From Rubripirellula obstinata (GTDB lineage: Bacteria; Planctomycetota; Planctomycetia; Pirellulales; Pirellulaceae), in contig NZ_LWSK01000031.1 of assembly GCF_001642955.1 (NCBI RefSeq), forward strand, positions 1 through 53,000: 53,000 bases of DNA, written 5' to 3'. A program made the translations under genes and the position numbers. A model generated the notes under the pieces. The model searched no databases, was not told the origin of the DNA, and worked only from the letters and a program-made list of their open reading frames with translations. This document shows, piece after piece, positions 28,058 to 35,297 of this stretch (position 1 is the first letter of the stretch; the number at the start of each line of letters is the position of its first letter).

Positions 28058-28336
28058 ATGGCTAAACGCACCACAATGCCAGCACCATCTCCCAAGCAGA
28101 TTCCATGCACCGGCCCATCAGTCGATTCTGAGGTCGGTGAACAAAATGAGCAAGAGGACATGTCGCTGCGGAAGCGTAATCATGATCTCCGAAATGAGAT
28201 TAATTCAGCAAGCCTGGCGATCCATTTGTCTCAAAAACAAATGCAGATAGGGCGAGTTAAGGAAGCGGAAGAATCGCTAAGCTTAGCGATCGAAGCGTTG
28301 ACCCGCTTGGACAAGTTGATCGACCAACCGAAATAA
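28058..28336 (+). CDS. Small protein with a stand-alone H-box-like helix pair
   Basis: A 92-residue protein. The first 35 residues are polar and probably disordered. Residues 36-90 are predicted helical and hold NHDLRNEINSASLAIHL, which resembles the H-box of histidine kinases (His42, with the Asp-Leu-Arg-Asn following). A second helix EESLSLAIEALTRLDKLI could complete a two-helix dimerisation hairpin. No ATP-binding domain follows. It is divergent from the hybrid kinase, which lacks a phosphotransfer domain. The ATG at 28058 has no clear Shine-Dalgarno, and a later Met start is possible. Function is inferred only from the motif. Confidence 0.5.
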   Translation: MAKRTTMPAPSPKQIPCTGPSVDSEVGEQNEQEDMSLRKRNHDLRNEINSASLAIHLSQKQMQIGRVKEAEESLSLAIEALTRLDKLIDQPK

Positions 28337-28466
28337 GAGTGGCGTTATGTCTAGCTTGGTTTTCGGGTAACGGAACTCGCCAAGAGTTTCGGCTACGAGG
28401 GGGGGGACGCTGGGCCGATAAATCTTTGGGGTTAAAGTCATTCTTGCTTGCGCTACTTTCTTTCTC

Positions 28467-28716
28467 TACGCCAACGGCGTTAAACAACATAGCCCAGGGT
28501 TAAAGTCGTCAATCGCCTTGGCGATTTGACGCTGCAACCCTGGGTCACGGAGCACCAGCAGCCCCCCTCCCCCGTCCCCGATTTTGACGGCTTCGCCGTC
28601 AAAATCGGGGACGGGGGAGACTAATTCGTTAACGTCATCAACCCAGGGTTGCGGTTTGCTTCGCTACGCTCGCAAAACCTTAACCCTGGGCTATGGTGTT
28701 CAACGCCGTTGGCGTA
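28467..28716. repeat. Nested palindromic (MITE-like) element
   Basis: Outer arms 28467-28545 and 28641-28716 are imperfect inverted repeats sharing ACGCCAACGGCGTT, TAGCCCAGGGTTAA and CAACCCTGGGT. At the centre is a perfect 24-bp-arm hairpin (28567-28590 with 28596-28619) containing CCCCGATTTTGACGG. No coding potential was seen. The right arm runs into the 3' end of the methyltransferase remnant. The 28337-28466 stretch before it holds nothing recognisable. Confidence 0.8.
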
Positions 28717-28721
28717 CTTCG

Positions 28722-29175
28722 GTAGGGACGGAACAAAACTTGGACCTCCAATGTCCGCGTCAACGCCAAAGATTTAGCGGCCCAGGCGGTGGCCTTCTTG
28801 GTTCGCTTCGTTTTGTCATCGCCGGCGAAGGCGGTTTGAATCGCTCCATCGGGATTTTGGAAGTTGGGACGTAGCCAGCGGACGACGCTTCGCGATTCTT
28901 CTTTGGCTCGCTCGTGGTTCAGGTCGACTAGTCGCTGCAGGATCGCTTCGTCGTCCAAATCCTCAGGCCATCCGAAGGTGTTGACCACGGCGGCGTCCAG
29001 ACAATCGTGAATTTGCTTCAGTACCGACACGATCCCTTGTTCATGAATCGTTTTCTCTTTCGCCGTCAGCGTCTCGCCGGTCCGCAGTTTTTCCAGCACG
29101 TTGTACATGCTCGTCATCGTCAGCTTCGGATGTTGTTCCACCTCTGGATCAGGAAGTGTACAATGGTGAGACCTT
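28722..29175 (-). pseudogene. C-terminal remnant of an MmeI/type IIG-like DNA methyltransferase
   Basis: About 145 codons match, from memory of the family, the C-terminal part of large class I SAM-dependent DNA methyltransferases of restriction-modification type. Diagnostic text is [56 protein letters not shown] and GAIQT. An intact gene would be well over 800 codons and carry a SAM site and NPPY motif; none is present here. The reading frame stays open upstream to about 29175 ([11 protein letters not shown]), then homology stops. The 3' end runs into the palindromic element. An upstream remnant of apparently the same gene lies at 30370-30505. Confidence 0.72.
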
Positions 29176-29197
29176 CCCGCTCAGCAGAGACAATTGA

Positions 29198-29518
29198 ATG
29201 CTGCACTATACCGACCAAGACGGTTGGAACGCAATTCGGTCGCAAGTGGACTGGATGTTCCGAGCTCAACAGCCACCAAGCGATCATCCATCTGGAGCGT
29301 ACTTCACAACCCTTCCGCCCGATACAACAAACCTCGCAAAGAAACTTAGGATCCCGCGTCGAAAGATTGAGTTTGTGTTTTGTTTTTCACGAACCGACGA
29401 ACTCTCGCAGATCGCTGGAGGGCGAGGAGACTTTATTTGGTACTCGCCAAATGACTACGAGGTTAAAAAAGAACAACAAAACGACCATGGCAAGTCAGAT
29501 GAAGGAGCATGCACATGA
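29198..29518 (+). CDS. Putative HYD1-like ADP-ribosyltransferase toxin
   Basis: A 106-residue protein resembling the HYD1 signature ADP-ribosyltransferase toxin group (recalled, not searched). It has an N-terminal LHYTD (His3-Tyr4-Thr5), a central GAYFTTLPPDT (33-43), and a C-terminal block FVFCFSRTDEL-GGRGDFIWYSPNDYEV (60-89). HYD1-type enzymes modify targets with ADP-ribose from NAD. No signal peptide is seen. The stop overlaps the next start by 4 bp. The DNA here seems more AT-rich than its flanks, and the gene opens a cassette lying between two methyltransferase fragments. The family call is moderate; the fold may be shared without the activity. Confidence 0.45.
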   Translation: MLHYTDQDGWNAIRSQVDWMFRAQQPPSDHPSGAYFTTLPPDTTNLAKKLRIPRRKIEFVFCFSRTDELSQIAGGRGDFIWYSPNDYEVKKEQQNDHGKSDEGACT

Positions 29519-29898
29519 TTGGTGGCAGTGATCAAATCATCAATACCTCTTTCCCCGCCGAAATCGCCGAACACCTTTTGCGAATTATTCGGATGGAATG
29601 GAGTGAAATGGTACTAGAGAACGCGGAGACCGGAGACGATATCGAATTTCTATTTCTTGGATTTCAAAGTCTGCCAAGGGAACTGTTTGTTTATGAGAAC
29701 GCGAGAATGAAACAACACTGGGATGAAGAGGGTGCCTGCGAAGTCAATGCGAACAAAATGTTCCATATCATTTTGAAGGATCAACAGGTGACTGTTGTGG
29801 TCGATGATCCATCGGCGGCAATCAATCAAAACGTGGTCAATGCGGCGGTGCAGCTTTCAAAGGATCTATCCCTTGGTCGTCAGGAGTTTGCTGCGTGA
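29515..29898 (+). CDS. Acidic hypothetical protein, possible immunity or antitoxin partner
   Basis: A 127-residue acidic protein that I do not recognise. The ATG at 29515 is chosen because GAAGGAG at 29501-29507 is well spaced from it and the ATGA overlap with the previous stop suggests coupling; an ATG at 29509 is too near that site. Helical N-terminus (IAEHLLRIIRMEW) and mixed alpha/beta after it. Its tight linkage to the toxin-like gene is the only reason to suspect an immunity role. Confidence 0.55.
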   Translation: MIGGSDQIINTSFPAEIAEHLLRIIRMEWSEMVLENAETGDDIEFLFLGFQSLPRELFVYENARMKQHWDEEGACEVNANKMFHIILKDQQVTVVVDDPSAAINQNVVNAAVQLSKDLSLGRQEFAA

Positions 29899-30386
29899 CT
29901 GAAACAATGGAAATGGAGAAACTCTTAAAGGCTCGTGGTTTTGAGTGGGCAATTCGTGCTTACTCACCATCGGATAAGGCGGTAGCTCACTATACGGAGA
30001 AGTTTTCAGAGATTGAGAAATTTATGGTAGATCGGGGAATTGGAAATAGCGCGCCGACGTTGGACGACCTCGCGTCACTGCAAGACTCCAACCCGTTCAA
30101 GCTCGATGCTTTTTTGGAAGCGTTGGTCTCCTTAAGATCCTCCGAAATGATCGTGGGAGCCTGGAGAATGATCCAAGGAATGCAACTTCAGTCGCTTGAA
30201 TTGACCTATGAGAGCGCAGCCAGTTTTGCGTTGAAGGTCTCGTTGAACTCACCGTATGGCGAAACAGAAGTTTATTCGACGAATGATATCGACGACATGA
30301 ATTTTGTTCGTCACTTGATGAAAAGCAAATCGGGCGATCGGCCAATCATTAACGGTTTTTTTGCGCTCCGCCGACCAAAACCCTGA
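29895..30386 (+). CDS. Hypothetical protein, third gene of the cassette
   Basis: A 163-residue soluble protein with no recognised family. The GTG at 29895 overlaps the previous stop (GTGA); an in-frame ATG at 29907 is an alternative. The last residues (FFALRRPKP) run into sequence that on the other strand encodes the methyltransferase fragment, so the native C-terminus may have been altered at the junction near 30345-30370. It could be another immunity protein or an effector; the sequence does not decide. Confidence 0.5.
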   Translation: MTETMEMEKLLKARGFEWAIRAYSPSDKAVAHYTEKFSEIEKFMVDRGIGNSAPTLDDLASLQDSNPFKLDAFLEALVSLRSSEMIVGAWRMIQGMQLQSLELTYESAASFALKVSLNSPYGETEVYSTNDIDDMNFVRHLMKSKSGDRPIINGFFALRRPKP

Positions 30387-30505
30387 TCCTGCATCGCCGC
30401 TGCGTAGGTTGCGTCCCATTGTTGTTGCAGCAATTCGATCACCTTGGGGATGACCAAACGCTCAACGTAAGCCCACGGCGTGTAGTGTGCGCCGGAACTG
30501 TGAGT
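30370..30505 (-). pseudogene. Internal remnant of the same DNA methyltransferase gene
   Basis: The minus strand reads [15 protein letters not shown], then [20 protein letters not shown], a close match to the conserved segment that precedes the methylase core in MmeI/type IIG-like enzymes (usual text GAHYTPRAYVERLV). Neither a start codon nor the catalytic motifs IV and X are in the window. Orientation and order agree with the C-terminal remnant at 28722-29175, so about 1.2 kb of unrelated sequence has replaced the catalytic core. Confidence 0.7.
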
Positions 30506-30529
30506 TACAAGTCGAACTCGCAGTAACGC

Positions 30530-31753
30530 TTACGCAGAAGTGTCCTGCGATCCGGCGTCTAGTGCTTCGGCCAGTGCGACGCACAATGGACCGTAGGTGG
30601 CTGTCGCTACTTGCAACTCCGCGACATTGAGGTGTTCTTGGTTGGTGTGCGCGAGGCGGTCATCGCCTGGGCCAAAGCCGACGACGGGAATGCCGGCTTT
30701 CATTAGGTGGCCGCCATCAGTCGCGAATTGCCAAACATCGCTTTGCTGATTACCAGTAGAACTTGTGATGACTTGCCCGGCCACTTCAGCCAGCCGGTCG
30801 GACGGTTGGGTGACGAACGGTGGGAAGATCGCGGCAAAATCGCGACTTGCACCGGTGTAAGTCTTGAACATTTTTCGTGTCACATTGACAACCGGCGGAT
30901 CTGAAAAGTCGGCGGTACATGACTGAGCCAAAGTGTCAATTGCTTGCTCGGCTAATTCCGGTGTTTCCGAAGGTGCATTCCGCCAATCAAGAAACAACGT
31001 CACTTCAGCGGGGATCACATTCGCACTGACTTGATCGGTCTTGTAAAGGGTTGGTGCAATCGTCGATCGACCAAGCACGGGATCATCGGCAAGCTCGATT
31101 TCGCCAAGCCGCGATAGAAATTCAGCCGCGGCAAAATGTGGATTGATGCCCAGGCTTGGTGCGCTAGCGTGTGCCGAGCGTCCAGAAAACTTCACCTGAA
31201 TTTCGATGCGACCACGATGGCCCAGTCGCAGTTGATTGCTGCTCGGTTCGCCAACAATCCCAGCATCGGCCGTGGTTTCGGTGACCAGGAACTGACTGCC
31301 TAAACCGCCAATCTCTTCCATGACCGCGACCGTCATCAAGACATCGCCGATGGGTTTTTTACCGAGTTGTTTAAACTGCGCGGCACCATAAATCATCGCA
31401 GCGACCGGCCCCTTCATGTCCACTGAACCGCGTCCCCATAGATTTCCATCGACGATTTCACCACCGTAGGCGGCATGTGGCCAACCGTCGTCGGGACCGG
31501 GATCCACCACATCCATGTGCCCATTCAACATGATCGTTGGCCCGCCGTCGCCGTTGATTTTTCCGACCAGGTTGCCGACTTGATCCGTCCAGACTTCGTC
31601 ATAGCCAAGCGATTTCATTTCAAGCAGAATCAACTTCGCAACCTCACCCTCACACCCCGAAAGGCTTGGCGAGCGAACGATCGACTGAGTAAACGAGACG
31701 AGGCGGTCCGAACGCTGCTTCGTCGCCTCTTTTGACATTTCAAGTGTGATCAT
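30530..31753 (-). CDS. M20-family metallohydrolase (ArgE/DapE/YgeY-like)
   Basis: A 407-residue di-zinc amidohydrolase. Zinc-site motifs are present: NGHMDVV (His79, Asp81), GRGSVDMKG (Asp112), MEEIGG (Glu146/147) and a late HTNQEHL. The dimerisation domain has HRGRIEIQVKFSGRSAHASAP. The frame is open upstream to 31897, but that part is only translated repeat DNA, so I start at ATG 31753; ATG 31738 is also possible. It is the last gene of the minus-strand purine-degradation set. It resembles YgeY, found with purine genes in other bacteria, more than peptidases. A role in ureidoglycolate or another late ureido compound is possible but unproven. Confidence 0.75.
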   Translation of the reverse strand: MITLEMSKEATKQRSDRLVSFTQSIVRSPSLSGCEGEVAKLILLEMKSLGYDEVWTDQVGNLVGKINGDGGPTIMLNGHMDVVDPGPDDGWPHAAYGGEIVDGNLWGRGSVDMKGPVAAMIYGAAQFKQLGKKPIGDVLMTVAVMEEIGGLGSQFLVTETTADAGIVGEPSSNQLRLGHRGRIEIQVKFSGRSAHASAPSLGINPHFAAAEFLSRLGEIELADDPVLGRSTIAPTLYKTDQVSANVIPAEVTLFLDWRNAPSETPELAEQAIDTLAQSCTADFSDPPVVNVTRKMFKTYTGASRDFAAIFPPFVTQPSDRLAEVAGQVITSSTGNQQSDVWQFATDGGHLMKAGIPVVGFGPGDDRLAHTNQEHLNVAELQVATATYGPLCVALAEALDAGSQDTSA

Positions 31754-31780
31754 AAAACTGCAATCTATGAAAATGGGTTG

Positions 31781-31806
31781 TTTGACCGCGTGGGCATCGC
31801 CCCGCG
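31781..31806. repeat. Partial family C repeat
   Basis: GCGTGGGCATCGCCCCGCGC matches the inner arm of the palindrome at 7411-7440. Only one arm is present. It lies just upstream of the M20 hydrolase. Confidence 0.6.
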
Positions 31807-31846
31807 CTCTCGGTTGCCAAACTTGCTGGGCGTCGGCCAGGATCGT

Positions 31847-31935
31847 GTAGGCCGGAACAAGCTTAGCGCAGTTCCGGCAATTTGCTTGGTACTGCATTGG
31901 ATTGCCGGAACTGCGCTACGCTTGTTCCGGCCTAC
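31847..31935. repeat. Family B palindromic repeat (hairpin)
   Basis: Arms 31847-31881 and 31901-31935 (about 35 bp, one or two mismatches) start GTAGGCCGGAACAAGC and close GCTTGTTCCGGCCTAC around a 19-nt loop. It lies between the KARI-like gene and the M20 hydrolase. With the family C fragment it accounts for most of this roughly 290-bp gap. Confidence 0.82.
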
Positions 31936-32042
31936 ATCAAGGAGCCCTATTCTTTGGCAATGGCTCGGTTGCCTTGTGTCGCAGAGCTCTACACGGCCTA
32001 CTTTTGTGAATCGCCAAAGAATCAGCAACTAAAAACGACGAA

Positions 32043-33026
32043 TCAACCTTCGCCAAATTTCTCTCGCCACTCGGCACCAGTCTGTTCCATCAAAGACTCC
32101 GCGCCGGTGCGACGCATACGATGCAACCGCGGCATCCCCAGTTCCCATTCCTGCATCCACCTCGCTGCAAACTCACCTCTTTCGGTTTCATCAAAGATGT
32201 TTTGCACCTCGTCATAGTTGACCACTCGTGGCCCGTTGGTTCGGACCGCGAATTCGCAGGTTCGGCTGGACCGGTTCGAGATGTATTCTTCGATACCGAT
32301 TTCGTCCATCACGTCAACGACCGTCCGCAATGAACGAATGGCTTTGGCATAAGCAAAGTGCGGCGGGTAGCCTCCGGCGACCATCGTGTCGAACGTTGCC
32401 TTCATCAGATGAATCACGCCGCCGTACAAAACTTGCTCTTCAAAATTATCGCCTTCAGTTTCCTGTTGAAAGGTCACGCCAACCGAACCAACTCGCAAGC
32501 TGCCGACTGACTTCGCCAACGCTAAAACCATGTCAAGGGCGTTACCGGTCACGTCTTGTTCCACTGAAATCGCGCCGTAAATCCCTGACCCGTCAAGGTA
32601 CTTTTGACGCACGGTGTGCCCGGGACCATTGGGAACGAACAACACAACGTTGACGTTCTTCGGTGGCTTGATCGCGCCATAAAGCACATTGAAACCGTGA
32701 CAGAACGCGAGCGTGCTGTTGGGTTTTAAATTGTCGTGAATCGAGTCGTAATAGATCGCGGGTTGCGGCGGATCGGCAAGCAAGATGTAAACCAGATCGG
32801 CGGCCGCTGTCGCCTCGGCGATCGAAACAGGCGTAAACCCATCGTCAATGGCCGCTTGCCACGATGGCCGAGTCTCGGACCCAATTCCGATCACAAGATC
32901 TACACCGCTATCACGCATGCACAACGCCTGCGGACGGCCTTGAATGCCGTAACCAATGATTGCAACTTTCTTGTTCTTCAAAACGTCAAGACTGACAGCA
33001 TCGTCTAAAAAAATCTGATTTTCCAT
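32043..33026 (-). CDS. Ketol-acid-reductoisomerase-like oxidoreductase lacking key catalytic residues
   Basis: A 327-residue protein aligned by eye with class I KARI (IlvC) over its full length. The NAD(P)-binding site GYGIQG (25-30), HGFN (110-113), GPGHTVR (134-140) and the metal residues Asp193 and Glu197 in ETEGDNFEEQ are kept. The usual Lys of APKGPGH is Asn133 (VPNGPGH). The two glutamates of the FECLHELKL segment are Lys228 and Ser232 in AYAKAIRSLRTVV. The isomerase reaction of branched-chain amino-acid synthesis is therefore unlikely. No other ilv gene is near; the gene sits among urate and allantoin genes, 56 bp after HIU hydrolase. It may keep only 2-oxoacid/2-hydroxyacid redox chemistry, for example on ureidoglycolate or glyoxylate (inference). 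Confidence 0.8.
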   Translation of the reverse strand: MENQIFLDDAVSLDVLKNKKVAIIGYGIQGRPQALCMRDSGVDLVIGIGSETRPSWQAAIDDGFTPVSIAEATAAADLVYILLADPPQPAIYYDSIHDNLKPNSTLAFCHGFNVLYGAIKPPKNVNVVLFVPNGPGHTVRQKYLDGSGIYGAISVEQDVTGNALDMVLALAKSVGSLRVGSVGVTFQQETEGDNFEEQVLYGGVIHLMKATFDTMVAGGYPPHFAYAKAIRSLRTVVDVMDEIGIEEYISNRSSRTCEFAVRTNGPRVVNYDEVQNIFDETERGEFAARWMQEWELGMPRLHRMRRTGAESLMEQTGAEWREKFGEG

Positions 33027-33082
33027 TTCACCGTTTCCATCAAGTGGTTTGTTAGCGTCTGTTTGTAAATGTTTCGATTCAA

Positions 33083-33424
33083 TCAGCTACCGCGGTACGT
33101 CGAATAGCCGAACGGATTCAGCAAGAGAGGAACGTGGTAATGCTGGGCCGGATCAAGCACTGTGAATTCAATCCGAATGCTCGGGTAAAACGCAGTTGCT
33201 TGCTGAGACTTGAAGTATTCAGCCACCGCAAAACTGATTCGATAATCCCCCGCCACCACGCCATCTGCAGCCAAGTCACCAACGCGTCCGTCATCGTTGG
33301 TAATTCCTTGACCGACATCAATCCAATGCGACGATGGCGCATCCATTCGTTCCAACGTTATCGCAATCCCTACGCCGGGCTTACCTTGCGAAGTATCTAG
33401 CACGTGTGATGTGATTCCAGTCAT
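33083..33424 (-). CDS. hiuH: 5-hydroxyisourate hydrolase (transthyretin-like)
   Basis: It hydrolyses the uricase product 5-hydroxyisourate to OHCU. The 113-residue length is standard and there is no signal peptide. HVLDTSQGKPG opens the protein, HYHVPLLLNPFGYSTYRGS closes it, and the terminal YRGS is the diagnostic difference from transthyretin. Active-site histidines (in HVLDT and HYHV) and Arg are visible. Its ATG overlaps the stop of the allantoinase-UraD gene by 4 bp, so the enzymes for two consecutive steps are translationally coupled. Confidence 0.95.
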   Translation of the reverse strand: MTGITSHVLDTSQGKPGVGIAITLERMDAPSSHWIDVGQGITNDDGRVGDLAADGVVAGDYRISFAVAEYFKSQQATAFYPSIRIEFTVLDPAQHYHVPLLLNPFGYSTYRGS

Positions 33425-35292
33425 ACGATCAATTTCCCCAATCGAAGCTCAGTGATTTTCAGTTGTTCAGCGGCTGCATTCTTCAGTTCTTGATCACGCG
33501 ATAATACCAAACGTTCTTCGAGAATTTGAAGCATCTGACGCGATGTCTTCCCCGTGGCGCAAACGATAAAGATGAATCCAAACTTGTCGAAGTACTCGTC
33601 ATTGGCAGCGGATAACCGTTTTAGCACTTCTTCATCAGCATCCTTGACGCCGGCTTGTTCGTTTTCGGCGATGGACTTGGTATTGGCAAATTTGGCACGC
33701 AGCGAATCGATGTCGCCGATCCTCGGGTGTGCCGAAAACGCTTCCAGCAGGTCGGGCTCACGCAAACCTTCCCAGGCTGTCTTCGCACGCAGCAGCAAGT
33801 CACTGTCGCTGGTAAACTTGCCACCGCCAATCATCCGGTTAACCCATTCCCGCGAACCACAGCATGTTTCAAGCGTCTGAAACAATTCTTGCTCTTCCAA
33901 CGAATTGAGAAACCCAGAAAGAGGTTGCGGTGATTCGCGTCGAACAAATTTTCCGATTCGATCGCCGATCAAAGATCCGTCTTCATAAATCAATGTCCCA
34001 CGAAGATAAGTGTGTTTTACGATGCCCTGTAAATTGCATCCTTCGTACGCCGTGACATCACCACGATGAAAAAGCTTTGCTCCTGAAACTTGGAACGTTG
34101 CCGAAGGATCCCAAATCACGAAGTCTGCATCGTAACCGGCTTCGATTCGTCCTTTGCTGGACTGTAAACCAAAAATCTGTGCAGGTCGCCAAGACAATCG
34201 CTCGGCAAGCAATACGGGTGACCAGCCACGATCCAACGCGATCGTCCACATCACACTCTGTGTCAATTGCAGACTCGCGATACCGCCCCAGGCTTTTGAA
34301 AAGTCACCTGAATCGATCGCCTTCAACTCGGATGGGCAAGGCGAGTGATCCGAACCGACGGTTTCGATAATCCCTGCCTCGACCGCGTCTCGTAAGGCGT
34401 CTCGGTTTGCCCGATCTCGGATCGGTGGCGCGCATTTGAAACGTGTTTCGCCGTCCTGGATTTGGGCAGAATCGAAATACAAATAATGCGGACACGTTTC
34501 GACGGTGATCGGCAGTCCTTCCAATTTCGCATCAACGATCACTGGCAACGCCTTGGCCGTCGCCAGGTGAACGATATGAATCGGGGTTTGGTACTCGCGA
34601 CACAGATCGATCAACAACTCGATCGCAGCGAGCTCGAATTCGGGCGGCCGAGAATTCGCGTAATCGTGATAGGCTTGTGGATGATCGATTTGGATTTGCT
34701 TGCCGACGATCTCAGCATGAGCAAGCAGCGGCACTCCGGTGGACTGCAACTCGCGCAGCCCTTCTCGCAAATCGGACTCGCTAGACGCTGGGAATTCATC
34801 CAAGCCCGAATCGCATAGAAAAGCCTTGACTCCCATCACTCCTTCCTCCACGAGCGAAGCGATTTCGTGATGGTTCCCAGGAACAAGACCGGCATAAAAC
34901 CCCACGTCAACGGCGCACTTCTCCGATGCAGCGGCCTGTTTTTTCTTCAACGCTGCTTTCGTCGTCGTTACCGGGCTACTGTTTAGCGGCATGTCGATGA
35001 TGGTGGTGACTCCACCGGCCGCCGCGGCAGCAGTTGCCGTTTCAAAACCTTCCCATTTCGTTCGGCCTGGTTCATTGACATGAACGTGTGCATCGATGAT
35101 TCCCGGTGAAACGACAAGGTCACCCACGTTAATGACCTGCAATCCCGCAGGAACTTCCGCGGGATCCACGACGGCCCGAATCACTTCACCCTCAACGATA
35201 ATTGCAGCGTTGATTTCTCCCGATGCCGTTACCACTCGCGTGCTACAGATTGCAAAGACAGGTTTCGATACCGCCGGTTGTTGTTCACCCAT
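33421..35292 (-). CDS. Allantoinase-OHCU decarboxylase fusion (AllB-UraD)
   Basis: A 623-residue bifunctional protein. Residues about 1-455 are a cyclic amidohydrolase: DAHVHVNEPGR (His69, His71), GVKAFLCDSG (Lys156, the carboxylated lysine), HAEIVG, HIVHLATA and GSDHSPC (Asp315). This fits allantoinase, which opens allantoin to allantoate. Residues about 460-623 are OHCU decarboxylase: AFSAHPRIGD (His522) and FGFIFIVCATGKTSRQML. UraD makes the S-allantoin that AllB consumes, so the fusion joins successive steps in reverse order. I start at ATG 35292; 92 in-frame upstream codons are the uricase gene read in another frame. It lies 5 bp after the uricase stop. Confidence 0.92.
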   Translation of the reverse strand: MGEQQPAVSKPVFAICSTRVVTASGEINAAIIVEGEVIRAVVDPAEVPAGLQVINVGDLVVSPGIIDAHVHVNEPGRTKWEGFETATAAAAAGGVTTIIDMPLNSSPVTTTKAALKKKQAAASEKCAVDVGFYAGLVPGNHHEIASLVEEGVMGVKAFLCDSGLDEFPASSESDLREGLRELQSTGVPLLAHAEIVGKQIQIDHPQAYHDYANSRPPEFELAAIELLIDLCREYQTPIHIVHLATAKALPVIVDAKLEGLPITVETCPHYLYFDSAQIQDGETRFKCAPPIRDRANRDALRDAVEAGIIETVGSDHSPCPSELKAIDSGDFSKAWGGIASLQLTQSVMWTIALDRGWSPVLLAERLSWRPAQIFGLQSSKGRIEAGYDADFVIWDPSATFQVSGAKLFHRGDVTAYEGCNLQGIVKHTYLRGTLIYEDGSLIGDRIGKFVRRESPQPLSGFLNSLEEQELFQTLETCCGSREWVNRMIGGGKFTSDSDLLLRAKTAWEGLREPDLLEAFSAHPRIGDIDSLRAKFANTKSIAENEQAGVKDADEEVLKRLSAANDEYFDKFGFIFIVCATGKTSRQMLQILEERLVLSRDQELKNAAAEQLKITELRLGKLIV

Positions 35293-35297
35293 GCGGC

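Noticed and set aside
27805-28065. Plus-strand 86-codon ORF with LNQSE repeats
   Set aside because: It overlaps the kinase start and the H-box gene and consists largely of the same tandem repeat.
31754-31897. N-terminal extension of the M20 hydrolase
   Set aside because: These 48 codons translate the family B and C repeats and have no homology to M20 enzymes.
32043-33026. Annotation as genuine IlvC (branched-chain amino-acid synthesis)
   Set aside because: The catalytic lysine and two metal-ligand glutamates are replaced and no other ilv gene is nearby.
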